A stretch of DNA of 64,000 nt from Chromatiaceae bacterium (lineage in GTDB: Bacteria > Pseudomonadota > Gammaproteobacteria > Chromatiales > Chromatiaceae): contig JACKMT010000004.1 of the NCBI GenBank assembly GCA_024235255.1, positions 248,001-312,000 on the forward strand. Direction: 5' to 3'. A program made the position numbers and the translations under genes. Positions 27,978 through 38,100 of the stretch are shown one piece after another. The notes under the pieces are model-generated. The model searched no databases. It was not told the DNA's origin and worked only from the letters and a program-made list of their open reading frames with translations. Positions within the stretch are counted from its first letter, which is position 1; each line of letters opens with the position of its first letter.

Positions 27978-29372
27978 ATGCTGCCTGTCATCGTGCTTGT
28001 CGGACGTCCGAACGTGGGAAAATCGACCTTGTTCAATCGCCTCACCCGCAGCCGCGATGCACTGGTGGCAGATCAGCCCGGACTGACCCGCGATCGGCAA
28101 TACGGTGTCGGAAAGCTGGGTAGCAAACCCTATGTCGTGGTCGACACGGGCGGTATCAGTTCTTCCGCTGAAGGCGTTGAAATGTTGATGGAGCGCCAGG
28201 TCCAGGCAGCCATTGATGAAGCTGATCATATTATCTTTCTGGTGGATGCACAGAGCGGCGCCAACAGCGCAGACCAGCAGATCGCGCAACATCTGCGGCG
28301 CACCGGAAAAGCAATTACGCTGACGGTCAATAAAAGCGAGAACCTGGATCCGGAAATCGTCAAAGCGGAGTTTCACACACTCGGTCTGGGCGAGCCCAGG
28401 CCGGTATCGGCCGCACATGGGCGCGGTGTTTCGGATCTGGTCAACCAGGTGTTGGCGCAGCTGCCGGAGGCTGATGCTGAAGGCGCCGGCGGCGAGGAGC
28501 GCGGCACCCTGATCGCGGTTGTGGGTCGCCCGAACGTGGGCAAGTCGACCCTGGTCAATCGGTTGCTCGGGCAGGAGCGGGTGGTAACCTATGACCAACC
28601 GGGCACCACCAGAGACAGTATCTTCATCTCATTCCGGCATGCCGAGAAGGCGTATACGCTGATCGATACCGCAGGCGTCAGACGCCGCGCCAGGGTAGAC
28701 GAGATGATCGAGAAGATCAGCGTCATCAAAACGCTGCAGGCGATAGAGCAGAGCAACGTTGTGCTGCTGGTGCTGGATGCACAGCAGGGTATCAGCGAGC
28801 AGGATGCCACGCTCTCCGGTCACGTGCTGGAGAGCGGCCGCGCGCTGGTGGTGGTGGTCAACAAATGGGACGGTCTGGACAATCACCAGCGCGAACGGGT
28901 TAAAGAGGATCTGGCGCGCAAGCTGCCGTTTCTCGATTTTGCCAGCCAGCGTTTCATATCTGCGCGGCACGGTTCCGGAGTGGGAAACCTTTACCAAGCA
29001 GTCGACAATGCGTATGCAAATGCGCAACGCAAACTGCCGACGCCGGAACTGACCCGGGTGCTGGAACAGGCGGTGCAGGAGCATCAACCGCCCAAAGTAC
29101 ACGGCCGCAGAATCAAACTGCGCTATGCTCATCAAGGCGGCCGCAACCCACCGATCGTGGTGATCCACGGCAACCAGGCGGAAGCGGTGCCTGCCAGCTA
29201 CCGGCGCTACCTGATCAATCGCTTCCGCCAGGCGTTCAGTCTGCACGGGACGCCGATCAGGATGGAGTTCAAGTCCGGGGATAATCCGTTTGAGGGACGC
29301 AAGAATACGCTGACACAGCGCCAGGTGCGCAAGCGCCAGCGGCTGAAGAGTTTCGTCAATCGGCAGCGCTGA
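27978..29372 (+). CDS. der: Ribosome biogenesis GTPase Der (EngA)
   Basis: A 464-residue tandem GTPase needed for 50S assembly. Two complete G domains are visible: VGRPNVGKSTLFNRL near residue 8 with NKSE, and VGRPNVGKSTLVNRL near 182 with NKWD; a KH-like C-terminal domain follows (PKVHGRRIKLRYAHQGGRNPP, IRMEFKSGDNPFEGRKN). Its last 17 bases overlap the convergent xseA stop. Confidence 0.96.
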   Translation: MLPVIVLVGRPNVGKSTLFNRLTRSRDALVADQPGLTRDRQYGVGKLGSKPYVVVDTGGISSSAEGVEMLMERQVQAAIDEADHIIFLVDAQSGANSADQQIAQHLRRTGKAITLTVNKSENLDPEIVKAEFHTLGLGEPRPVSAAHGRGVSDLVNQVLAQLPEADAEGAGGEERGTLIAVVGRPNVGKSTLVNRLLGQERVVTYDQPGTTRDSIFISFRHAEKAYTLIDTAGVRRRARVDEMIEKISVIKTLQAIEQSNVVLLVLDAQQGISEQDATLSGHVLESGRALVVVVNKWDGLDNHQRERVKEDLARKLPFLDFASQRFISARHGSGVGNLYQAVDNAYANAQRKLPTPELTRVLEQAVQEHQPPKVHGRRIKLRYAHQGGRNPPIVVIHGNQAEAVPASYRRYLINRFRQAFSLHGTPIRMEFKSGDNPFEGRKNTLTQRQVRKRQRLKSFVNRQR

Positions 29373-30717
29373 CAACCTCGCTGATCAGGCGTCCCTGCGC
29401 CAGCTGCGTTTCCACCCGCTCCCCTGTTTTCACCTCCGCCGCATGCCGAATTACAGCACCGTCCGGGACGCGCCGGGTTATCGAGTAGCCGCGCTGCAGC
29501 GTGGCCAGCGGGCTCAGTGCATGCAGGTTCCCGGCGGCTTTTGCCAGCTGCTGGCGCTGCCGACCGAACAGCGATTCGACCGCGTAGCACAGTCGTTTGT
29601 CCAAGGATTCGCGGCGCTCTCCCATGCGCTTCAATTCATGCATTGGTGTGACCGCGGTGATTCTTGCAGCCAGTGTGTCCAGCAGTGCAAGCCGGTGTCG
29701 TTGCTGGCGCTGCACAGCCTGATGCAGCCGCAGCTGAAGTTCATCCACGCGCTGCTGCCACTGCAGGATCCGGTTTCCGGGATGCGCCCGGGCGAGCCGT
29801 TTTTCGAGCGTTCCCAGTAGCGTCCGGTTTTGCTCCTGCACCCGCCGAATCTGCCGTGCCAGCCGGTAGGCAAGCGAATCGATCTGATTGTTCAACTCAA
29901 GCTGGTCGGGAGTCACCAGCTCGGCGGCGGCGGAGGGGGTCGCAGCACGCCGGTCGGCGACAAAGTCAACGATGGTAAAGTCGACCTCATGGCCGACGGC
30001 GGAGACAATCGGCAGATTGGCTGCGTGGGTCGCACGCGCAACCCGCTCGTCGTTAAATGCGGCCAGATCCTCCAGCGAACCGCCGCCGCGGGTCAGAATC
30101 AATAGATCGCATTCAGCACGTTGATCGGCCAGTTTTATCATGGCTTCAATCTCCGCAGCCGCTTCGTTGCCCTGCACCTGGACCGGGTAGATCACCACAC
30201 CGGCAGCCGGAAAACGCCGCTGCAGTACAGTCAGAATGTCGCGCACCGCGGCGCCGGTGGGAGAAGTGATGATACCGATCTGGTTTGGATAGGCGGGCAG
30301 CGGCTTCTTCAGATCGGTGCTGAACAGACCTTCGGCCGCGAGCTTCTCCTTGAGTGCCTCGAACGCCTGCCGCAGCGCGCCTTCGCCGGCCGGTTCCATA
30401 TGTTCGACCAGCAGCTGGAACTCGCCGCGACCTTCGTACAACCCGACTCTGCAGCGCAGTAATACCTGAGCGCCGTTTTCCGGCAGGAACCTCAGGTATT
30501 GGCGCTTCATACGGAACATGGCGCAGCGCACCTGTGCGTGCCGGTCTTTCAAGGTGAAGTAGATATGACCGGAGGAGGGCTGCGCCAGATTGGATATCTC
30601 CCCGGTCACCCAGAGCAGTGGAAAGCTCCCTTCCAAAACGGCTCTGACCTCTGCGTTGAGCCGGCTGACTGTCAATACATCGCGCCGGGTTGCGTCTTCA
30701 AATGATTGATATTGCAT
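29356..30717 (-). CDS. xseA: Exodeoxyribonuclease VII large subunit
   Basis: A 453-residue large subunit of exonuclease VII, which degrades single-stranded DNA into acid-soluble oligonucleotides together with XseB. An N-terminal OB-fold (LWVTGEISNLAQPSSGHIYFTLKD) is followed by the catalytic core (GIITSPTGAAVRDILTVLQRRFP, LLILTRGGGSLEDLAAFNDE, SAVGHEVDFTIVDFVADRRA) and C-terminal coiled coils. It is divergent from guaB with about 150 bases between, and its 3' end overlaps der by 17 bases. Confidence 0.95.
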   Translation of the reverse strand: MQYQSFEDATRRDVLTVSRLNAEVRAVLEGSFPLLWVTGEISNLAQPSSGHIYFTLKDRHAQVRCAMFRMKRQYLRFLPENGAQVLLRCRVGLYEGRGEFQLLVEHMEPAGEGALRQAFEALKEKLAAEGLFSTDLKKPLPAYPNQIGIITSPTGAAVRDILTVLQRRFPAAGVVIYPVQVQGNEAAAEIEAMIKLADQRAECDLLILTRGGGSLEDLAAFNDERVARATHAANLPIVSAVGHEVDFTIVDFVADRRAATPSAAAELVTPDQLELNNQIDSLAYRLARQIRRVQEQNRTLLGTLEKRLARAHPGNRILQWQQRVDELQLRLHQAVQRQQRHRLALLDTLAARITAVTPMHELKRMGERRESLDKRLCYAVESLFGRQRQQLAKAAGNLHALSPLATLQRGYSITRRVPDGAVIRHAAEVKTGERVETQLAQGRLISEVVSAAD

Positions 30718-30770
30718 ATAATTATTCTATGGCTGTCGCGGACCTGATTAGTTAATGCAGCTCTTTTCAG

Positions 30771-30799
30771 TTTACCTGGATAGCAGCAAATTTTATAAT
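30771..30799 (+). promoter_or_regulatory. Likely sigma-70 promoter of guaBA
   Basis: TTTACC (30771-30776), a 17-base spacer and a perfect TATAAT (30794-30799) lie 72 bases before the guaB ATG at 30872. The -35 box matches four of six consensus bases. Its position inside the upstream extension of the open frame also argues that guaB does not start at 30755. Confidence 0.6.
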
Positions 30800-30871
30800 T
30801 ACCCGCTTAACTCGGAAAATTACGGCGCCGAGTACCTGCCAACCGTTACACCAGCTTTGGGAAAACCGATT

Positions 30872-32338
30872 ATGCGCCTGCTCCAGGAAGCCCTCACCTT
30901 CGATGATGTACTGCTTGTCCCCGCCCATTCTACGGTGCTGCCAAAGGACGTGGATCTCTCGACCCGGATTACCCGTGACATCCGTCTGAACATCCCGCTG
31001 ATATCCGCGGCGATGGATACAGTGACAGAGTCACGCTTCGCCATCGCGCTGGCACTGGAAGGGGGCATGGGCATTATCCACAAAAACATGACCGCAGAGC
31101 AGCAGGCGGCCGAGGTGCGGCGGGTCAAGAAGTACGAAAGTGGGGTCATTCTGGAGCCCATTACCGTAGGTCCGTACACCAGCATCGGCGAAGTGGTGGA
31201 GCTGACCCGTGCGCACAATATTTCCGGCGTGCCGGTGGTTGAGAACGAACAGCTGGTCGGTATCGTCACCAGCCGGGATCTGCGATTCGAAACCAAGATG
31301 GGAGATCCGGTGCGCAACATCATGACGCGCAAGGATAATCTGGTAACGGTCAAAGAGGGGGCGGACCGTGGAGAGGTGATCAAACTGCTGCACAAACACC
31401 GGATCGAAAAGGTGCTGGTGGTGAACGACGATTTTCAGCTGCGCGGACTGATTACCGTGAAGGATATCCAGAAGGCCAAGGAGAACCCCAAAGCCTGCCG
31501 CGACGAGCAGGAACGGCTGCGGGTTGGCGCCGCGGTCGGCACTGGCGAAGGCACCGAAGAGCGGGTCGCCGCGCTGGTGCAGGCAGGTGTGGACGTGGTG
31601 GTCGTGGATACCGCGCACGGCCACTCGCAGGGGGTGCTCGACCGTGTTGCCTGGGTCAAAAAACACTATCCCGAGCTGCAGGTGATCGGCGGCAATATCG
31701 CCACCGCGGCGGCAGCGCGTGCGCTGGTCGAAGCCGGCGCAGACGGTGTCAAGGTGGGGATCGGACCGGGCTCGATCTGCACCACCCGCATCGTCGCCGG
31801 CATCGGCGTACCTCAGGTGACCGCGGTCTTCAATGTGGCCGAAGCGTTGAAAGGCAGCGACATACCGCTGATCGCTGACGGCGGTCTGCGCTATTCGGGT
31901 GACATCGCCAAGGTGATCGCGGCAGGCGCACATTCGGTGATGCTCGGAGGTCTGTTTGCCGGTACCGACGAAGCGCCCGGAGAGATCGAGCTGTACCAGG
32001 GCCGCTCCTACAAGTCGTACCGCGGCATGGGTTCAATCGGCGCCATGGCGGGAAAACAGGGATCCAGCGACCGCTACTTTCAGGAAGGGACGTCCGATAC
32101 CGAGAAACTGGTACCGGAAGGCATCGAAGGCCGGGTGCCCTACAAAGGGACTATGATCAATATTGTCTATCAGCTGCTCGGCGGCATCCGTTCAAGTATG
32201 GGGTACACCGGCTGTGCCAATATCGAGGAGATGCGCACCAAACCCGAGTTTGTGCGTGTCACCAACGCCGGGATGAACGAGTCGCATGTACACGATGTGA
32301 CGATTACCAAAGAGGCACCCAACTACCGTCGTGACTGA
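30872..32338 (+). CDS. guaB: Inosine-5'-monophosphate dehydrogenase
   Basis: A 488-residue enzyme that oxidises IMP to XMP with NAD+, the committed step of GMP synthesis. The start MRLLQEALTFDDVLLVPAHS at 30872 is canonical; an in-frame ATG 39 codons upstream is rejected. Two CBS domains (about 95-205) are inserted in the barrel. The catalytic loop Cys is in GPGSICTTRIVAG, and the flap and C-terminal YKGMGS-like region reads YRGMGSIGAM. guaA follows after 16 bases, forming the guaBA operon. Confidence 0.96.
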   Translation: MRLLQEALTFDDVLLVPAHSTVLPKDVDLSTRITRDIRLNIPLISAAMDTVTESRFAIALALEGGMGIIHKNMTAEQQAAEVRRVKKYESGVILEPITVGPYTSIGEVVELTRAHNISGVPVVENEQLVGIVTSRDLRFETKMGDPVRNIMTRKDNLVTVKEGADRGEVIKLLHKHRIEKVLVVNDDFQLRGLITVKDIQKAKENPKACRDEQERLRVGAAVGTGEGTEERVAALVQAGVDVVVVDTAHGHSQGVLDRVAWVKKHYPELQVIGGNIATAAAARALVEAGADGVKVGIGPGSICTTRIVAGIGVPQVTAVFNVAEALKGSDIPLIADGGLRYSGDIAKVIAAGAHSVMLGGLFAGTDEAPGEIELYQGRSYKSYRGMGSIGAMAGKQGSSDRYFQEGTSDTEKLVPEGIEGRVPYKGTMINIVYQLLGGIRSSMGYTGCANIEEMRTKPEFVRVTNAGMNESHVHDVTITKEAPNYRRD

Positions 32339-32354
32339 CAGCAGCGGAGATGCA

Positions 32355-33932
32355 ATGACTAAAGATATCCATGCCCACCGTATCCTGATCCTCGACTTCG
32401 GCTCTCAATACACCCAGCTGATCGCGCGCCGGGTGCGCGAGGCGGGTGTGTACTGCGAGATCTGGCCCTACGACAACTGCGCGCAAGCGATCGCCGAACA
32501 GCGACCCTCCGGCATCATTCTGTCGGGTGGTCCGGAGACGGTGACCGCAGCCGATACCCCGCGGGTGCCGCAGCAGGTGTTCGAACTCGGGGTGGCGGTG
32601 CTCGGCATCTGTTACGGTATGCAGGCGATGGCAGCCCAACTCGGCGGCAGGGTGGCGACTTCGGCAGCGCACGAGTATGGCTACGCGCAGGTGCGTGCGC
32701 GCGGCCACTCAAAGTTGCTGAAGGATATCGAGGACCACACCACTCCCGAAGGGTATGGCATGCTCGACGTCTGGATGAGCCACGGCGACCGGGTGGAGGA
32801 GTTGCCGCCCGGCTTTCATGTCATCGCCGAAACCGACAACGCCCCGCTGGCCGGCATGGCCGACGAGACGCGGAAATTCTACGGCATTCAGTTCCACCCC
32901 GAGGTGACGCATACCCGTCAGGGTCAACGCATCATTGAGCACTTTCTCTTTTCCATCTGTGGCTGCGAAGCGCTCTGGAGATCCGGACAGATCATAGTAG
33001 ACAGCATCGCGCAGGTGCGCGAGCTGGTCGGTGAAGAACAGGTGCTGCTGGGACTCTCCGGCGGCGTTGACTCCTCGGTGGTCGCGGCGCTGCTGCACCG
33101 AGCCATCGGCGATCAGCTAACCTGCGTATTCGTCGACAACGGCCTGCTGCGCCTGCACGAAGGGGACCAGGTGATGGCCACCTTTGCCGAGCATATGGGT
33201 GTGAAGGTGATTCGGGTCGATGCGGAGCAGCGTTTTTTGCAGGCGCTGGCGGGCGAAGCCGACCCGGAGAAGAAGCGCAAGATCATCGGTAATCTGTTCA
33301 TCGAGATATTCGAAGAGGAGGCGGCCAAACTGGATGGGGTTAAATATCTTGCCCAGGGCACCATCTATCCGGACGTGATCGAATCGGCCGGCGCCAAGTC
33401 GGGCAAGGCGCACGTCATCAAGTCCCACCACAACGTGGGTGGTTTGCCGGATTATATGAAGCTGGCCCTGGTCGAACCGCTACGCGAGCTGTTCAAGGAC
33501 GAGGTGCGCAAGATCGGTGTCGAGCTTGGGCTGCCCTACGAGATGGTCTACCGCCACCCCTTCCCGGGTCCGGGGCTCGGCGTGCGCATTCTCGGCGAGG
33601 TTAAGAAAGCGTATGCGGACATACTGCGCAGGGCTGACCACATCTTTATTCAGGAGCTGCGCAACCACAACCTGTACGATCAGGTGAGCCAGGCGTTCGC
33701 GGTTTTTCTGCCGGTCAGGTCGGTCGGTGTGGTAGGGGACGCGCGCCAGTACGAATTTGTGGTATCGCTGCGGGCGGTGGAGACGGTCGATTTCATGACC
33801 GCCCGCTTCGCGCATCTGCCGTTTGAGTTTCTGGAACTGGTATCACGCCGCATCATCAACGAAGTGAAAGGTATCTCCCGGGTCGCCTACGATATTTCGG
33901 GCAAACCGCCGGCTACCATCGAGTGGGAATGA
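32355..33932 (+). CDS. guaA: GMP synthase (glutamine-hydrolysing)
   Basis: A 525-residue enzyme that aminates XMP to GMP. Start at 32355 has GGAG upstream. The class I amidotransferase domain has nucleophile Cys in LGICYGMQAMA and the His/Glu pair in QFHPEVTH; the ATP pyrophosphatase PP-loop is GLSGGVDSSVVAALLHRAI (from about residue 229); the C-terminal dimerisation domain ends in the canonical GKPPATIEWE. The intact gene appears functional. Two partial copies of it lie at 56445-56552 and 61681-62097, and everything between its stop and the latter looks like acquired DNA. Confidence 0.97.
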   Translation: MTKDIHAHRILILDFGSQYTQLIARRVREAGVYCEIWPYDNCAQAIAEQRPSGIILSGGPETVTAADTPRVPQQVFELGVAVLGICYGMQAMAAQLGGRVATSAAHEYGYAQVRARGHSKLLKDIEDHTTPEGYGMLDVWMSHGDRVEELPPGFHVIAETDNAPLAGMADETRKFYGIQFHPEVTHTRQGQRIIEHFLFSICGCEALWRSGQIIVDSIAQVRELVGEEQVLLGLSGGVDSSVVAALLHRAIGDQLTCVFVDNGLLRLHEGDQVMATFAEHMGVKVIRVDAEQRFLQALAGEADPEKKRKIIGNLFIEIFEEEAAKLDGVKYLAQGTIYPDVIESAGAKSGKAHVIKSHHNVGGLPDYMKLALVEPLRELFKDEVRKIGVELGLPYEMVYRHPFPGPGLGVRILGEVKKAYADILRRADHIFIQELRNHNLYDQVSQAFAVFLPVRSVGVVGDARQYEFVVSLRAVETVDFMTARFAHLPFEFLELVSRRIINEVKGISRVAYDISGKPPATIEWE

Positions 33933-34002
33933 TAGAAATTCGTAACCTATTGAATAATAATATTAAAAAATAATCTTATTGATAATATGTGCTGCATTAT
34001 CA

Positions 34003-34090
34003 ATGGTATTTTTCATGGTACTTTCTGCGTGTAGTAGCAAGGCAAAAAGCATAGATACCATGAAAGGATAATTGGGTCTTGCATGGTATC
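34003..34090. repeat. Left copy of a palindromic direct repeat flanking the defence block
   Basis: A segment of about 85 bases that recurs at 41784-41870 in the same orientation with roughly 80% identity by eye. Each copy contains the perfect dyad TCATGGTA ... TACCATGA (here 34013-34020 and 34056-34063) around a related core with GTAG and CAAGGCA. The two copies bracket the TPR/SIR2/DUF4143 gene block. Confidence 0.6.
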
Positions 34091-34106
34091 CGAGCAGACT
34101 GACCCG

Positions 34107-35198
34107 TTATCTATCCCGGTTCTGCGTCTGGACCGTGAATCCAGGGTCGGCGGTCCGGAGGGAATAACCGCTCTCGTCGGCCTGGGCTTTGGCGACAGCC
34201 CGCACCCGGTTGATCAGTTCCTGGTTCTCGTCCCGCCGTTCCAGAAGGTCACCATAGGAGATCAGCGCCCGGATCTTGTATAGCTTCATGCCGTTCTTGT
34301 TGGCGATCGCCATGGCGGTGGTGAGAGCGTCGCCTGCCCCGCTCAATTGCCCCTGAGAAAGGAAGATCGATCCACGGGTGGAGCAGACATCTACTTTGAG
34401 TTTTAGTAATCCCAGTTTGTCGGCGTATTGCTCCGCTTGGTTTAGGAGCCGAAAGGCTTCTTCGCTCGGTCCCGTTTCCAGCGCTAAAAGATGAGCCTTC
34501 GACACCAGCGAGAAATGGTAGATGTCCTGCTGTTCTGCGCTGGACGCCGCGCTGATAGCGAGGTTGATATATTTTTTCGCGCTTTTGAACTCACCTGTTT
34601 TCCGGTAAAGGTCGCCAAGGTGCCGGCGGAAGATGGCCACGGCCCGGGTGTGCCGGGTTTGGCCTTCGAGGAAATCCAGCGCCTTAAGGTAATGCTCCTC
34701 GGCGGTGCGATATCGCCCCGCCTGGTGATAGCTGAGGCCAAGGTAGCCCATGGCCAGGTTTCCCGTTACACCGTGCCGGTACCGTCTTCCCCTTTCTAGC
34801 CGCTCGGCCAGCCGACGGAAGGTCTCCCGAGCGCGGTCGATCTTGCCATATTCCAAGACCGCCAGAGCCTCGTTGAGCCGGATCCGGCGCTCCATGGAAT
34901 TGGGAGCGTCGTCCTCTCCAACGTCTGCATTGGCCCAATTGGCTCCGCCGAGCGCTCTCCTGGCCAGGCGGAACACGGGTAGGGCATCGAACAGCTTACC
35001 CTGCAGGAAGGAAACGATCCCCCGTTCGTTCAGCAGCCAAACAACCTCGGAGGGGTAGAACGGTTTTTGGACCGTTTTCCTGAGGTCCCACTCTGTTTTA
35101 AATCGACTAAACGGTTTTTTACCCGAATCATTTGTGACCCGTTCAATGACTTCCCTAAGGGTTCCAGCGGTTTCCCCAACACCGATACCCGCGTTCAT
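34107..35198 (-). CDS. TPR protein, partner of the SIR2-STAND gene
   Basis: A 363-residue protein made mostly of TPR repeats: NERGIVSFLQGKLFDALPVF, AMGYLGLSYHQAGRYRTAEE, HLGDLYRKTGEFKSAKKYIN, SRGSIFLSQG-like and ISYGDLLERRDE segments from about residue 55 to 340, after an N-terminal KPFSRFKTEWDLRKTV stretch. There is no signal peptide or membrane segment. Its ATG shares one base with the stop of the 1345-residue SIR2 gene (TAATG), so the two are translationally coupled. In STAND NTPases the C-terminal repeats usually sense the trigger; here that role may have been split off into this separate protein (inference). Confidence 0.75.
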   Translation of the reverse strand: MNAGIGVGETAGTLREVIERVTNDSGKKPFSRFKTEWDLRKTVQKPFYPSEVVWLLNERGIVSFLQGKLFDALPVFRLARRALGGANWANADVGEDDAPNSMERRIRLNEALAVLEYGKIDRARETFRRLAERLERGRRYRHGVTGNLAMGYLGLSYHQAGRYRTAEEHYLKALDFLEGQTRHTRAVAIFRRHLGDLYRKTGEFKSAKKYINLAISAASSAEQQDIYHFSLVSKAHLLALETGPSEEAFRLLNQAEQYADKLGLLKLKVDVCSTRGSIFLSQGQLSGAGDALTTAMAIANKNGMKLYKIRALISYGDLLERRDENQELINRVRAVAKAQADESGYSLRTADPGFTVQTQNRDR

Positions 35199-38100
35199 TA
35201 GACTTCGCTCCAGTTTCGGTAATTCTCGTAAGGCTCAGGTGCTTCCCCGCCGAAGTCATAATCTGCTTTTGAGTCGAACAATCTGGAAATCACACCGATT
35301 GAAAACGCGCCATTGAGGAGATTGGCGCAGGCACGAAGCCTCATGGCGTTCGAATGAATGGAGTCTAGTTTGGTCCATTCCGTTTCGGAATCGCACAGCG
35401 CTTTTACAAGTTTTTTCTGATTCTCCTTCTTCTCCTCTTCGTTCTGTTTAGGATCTCTCTTTTTTTCAACTACGGACATGTACCTGTACAGAGGCGCCAA
35501 GGCGTCCCGGGCGGTGTTGATCAAGGCGGAAACGAAGAGACCGATTTCCTTGTAGTCTTCATCTGTTGGACTGGGCAGATCCCGAGGCTGAGTGGCATAG
35601 AGAGATATGTCAAAGAAAGAATGCTCTCCATGGTCGAAAGAGACATACCTCATCCGTTTAGCGAGATACTCGCGCATGGTGGAATGGAGGGTATAGCGGT
35701 AATGAGGAGTACTGCCTTCATGCTTCGGCTGATCGTTGTGGCCATCCTTGCGGCCAGATTTATTATCTGGCGCAAAGACTCCGCCCCTGATCCGCATGAC
35801 TAGACATTGGCTAACTAGGTCGTTGAGGACATTATCTTGAAGATACTCGGAAACATCTCGTTCGGATATCTCGTTTTTCTTGTTTTCATCCCCCCCTGAT
35901 TTGAGCTGTTTAACCTCATCCCGAATCTTGGGGCAAGCGGCAAGAACACACCGCTCAATTGGAATGGAAAACAACGCAATCCGCCTCATGACAAGCTCGC
36001 GAAGTTTGGAAATCTCTTCTTTCTCACTGGTTATAGCCGTCATTCTGAAGTAGATATCCAGCAACACCGCAATCGCCTCCTTTATTCCTCCCCAGGAAGC
36101 GGCCTTATCCATTTTCTTGATATAATTTTTGACAAAGTCCTTAAATTCGTCATCAATTCTAGATATCTGGTCTGAATTTTCTGGCTTCGTGTGGATGGGT
36201 TTCGTTGGGTTTTCGGAAGCTTTTTTCAGAAATTCTTTTATGCTCTTATTGAGCGCCCTGATCCAAAGATGAAACGCAACGTTCTGGCTACACAGGTCTT
36301 TGATGCCTTCAGGACGCTCCCAGACAAAACTCTCTTTATCGCTGTTTTCCCGATAAGGATCGTGTTCTTCGAGCGGCAGCCAACTTCTTTGTTCAACCTC
36401 CGTATGTTTCAGCTTGGACCATAGGGCCAACGGCATTCTATAGTGGCTATTCTTTAAGGTTTGGCGCGATGATTTCGATGGTTTTTGGTCTGCTATCTTG
36501 CTTAGATACCGAATTGGCGGTTTTACGCTATCGGCGATCAGTACCAAGTCGATCGGTGCGTCAACCACCAATCTGTTGGAATCTCCGAGTGTTTTTGCAT
36601 CATATCCGGTAATAACTCTAAAGAACTTTCTGTGCAGTGTGTTAAACCCGTCTCCTTTGTTATCCACCAATCGGTCGAGCGAGCTCAAGCATATGAATAG
36701 TCTTCTGTTCTTTAGGTGATCGGCTGTTTTCGAGAGATCGGAGAAAAGCCAGAATAAATGCTCAAGAAGCTTAATATCTCCGTTAGGGGCTTTGTACACA
36801 TGTTGATCGCAGGTATTGTTGAAGTGATCCTTTAGAAGCCTCCTAACCTCGTCTCTTCCCTCCTTCGATTGGAGTCTTCCATTCGTCGAATCGCTGTTCA
36901 ATACTAGCAAATAAACGAACTCCATCAAGGCAACAATGACCGAGTTGAACTCGGTTGTATATCTGGCGTCCGCGAAAAAGGCGCCCGCATATTGCAGGTC
37001 TTGATTCCCGATCTTGGGGAAAAATTGTTCGAAGTTTTGCTGAAGGTTTTTGACAACACTTCCTTTCCCAATACCTTTTATGCCCGAAATGCGGGCGATT
37101 CGAAGGCCCACCGTTGACGGTTTGTTGGAAAAAAAGTTACTCCAAATTGAATTGTCTTGTGATTCAGTTTCGAATTCGATTTCACTCAGTGCATCCAACA
37201 GGTCCGGATGCTTTTGACCTTCCCCGTCGCTTGGGTGATCAAGTTGTTGCCTAGCCCAAACTTTTCCCCGTTTTCCAGACGACTCAGGCTTTTCAGACGA
37301 CTCAGGCAATTTCCGATAAATGGCGGACCGGGTTTCCGGCAGTTTTTGCCAGTCAATCCACCACTCGGCCTGTTTTTTCGCAATGTTCTTTAATTCCGTT
37401 ACGAATTGCTCCGTCAAATTATATTGTTTGTCCTGAATCGAACTCATTTTCTTTAAAGCGTTTATTTTTATCTGAAGAAGTTTCTCTTTTTCCCCAATTT
37501 CTGCCTCGCTTTCTTGACTTACTTCATCTGCTTCAGTGTTGGTGCTCGTAGTAGAATTTCCAGAATCATTTTTCCGAGGGTAAACTCGGGTCTTGATCCC
37601 ATACTCGACTTTCAGCTTTAAGGTTCTCCGTTCCGTTTTCGAATGGCGATCCCTAGCATCCTCGCCAGAGTCTTGTTCCTCGGCTAGGAGCGCGATCACC
37701 CCGTCCTGGTGGGATCTGAAGCGTTGTCCTTCGGCCATGAACTGTCGCATGGGTTTGAAGAGATCCGCTTCGTTCATGCCGATACCAAGGAACAGGATGT
37801 CGTTTCCCAACAACAGGGTTTTCAGTCCCTCATCCAAGGCTTGACGCGATGCGGATGTTTTCATGTATCGCAGCTGATAGTCATGTTCAGTGACGATGAG
37901 GTCGTCGACAGCATCGGCACGGCCGTGGAGATGGAGAATGTAGGGGTCGTGATGACTGGCAAGGGCAGAGAATTCCACGAGGCGCCCCACGTTTCCCTCG
38001 TTGAGGGTGACCGAATGGAGTCGCCCACCAATCCCATCCCTCGCACGAACGGCTTCCTCTGGGTTTTTGGTATCCCTACGTCGCGTCGCTGAAATGAAGT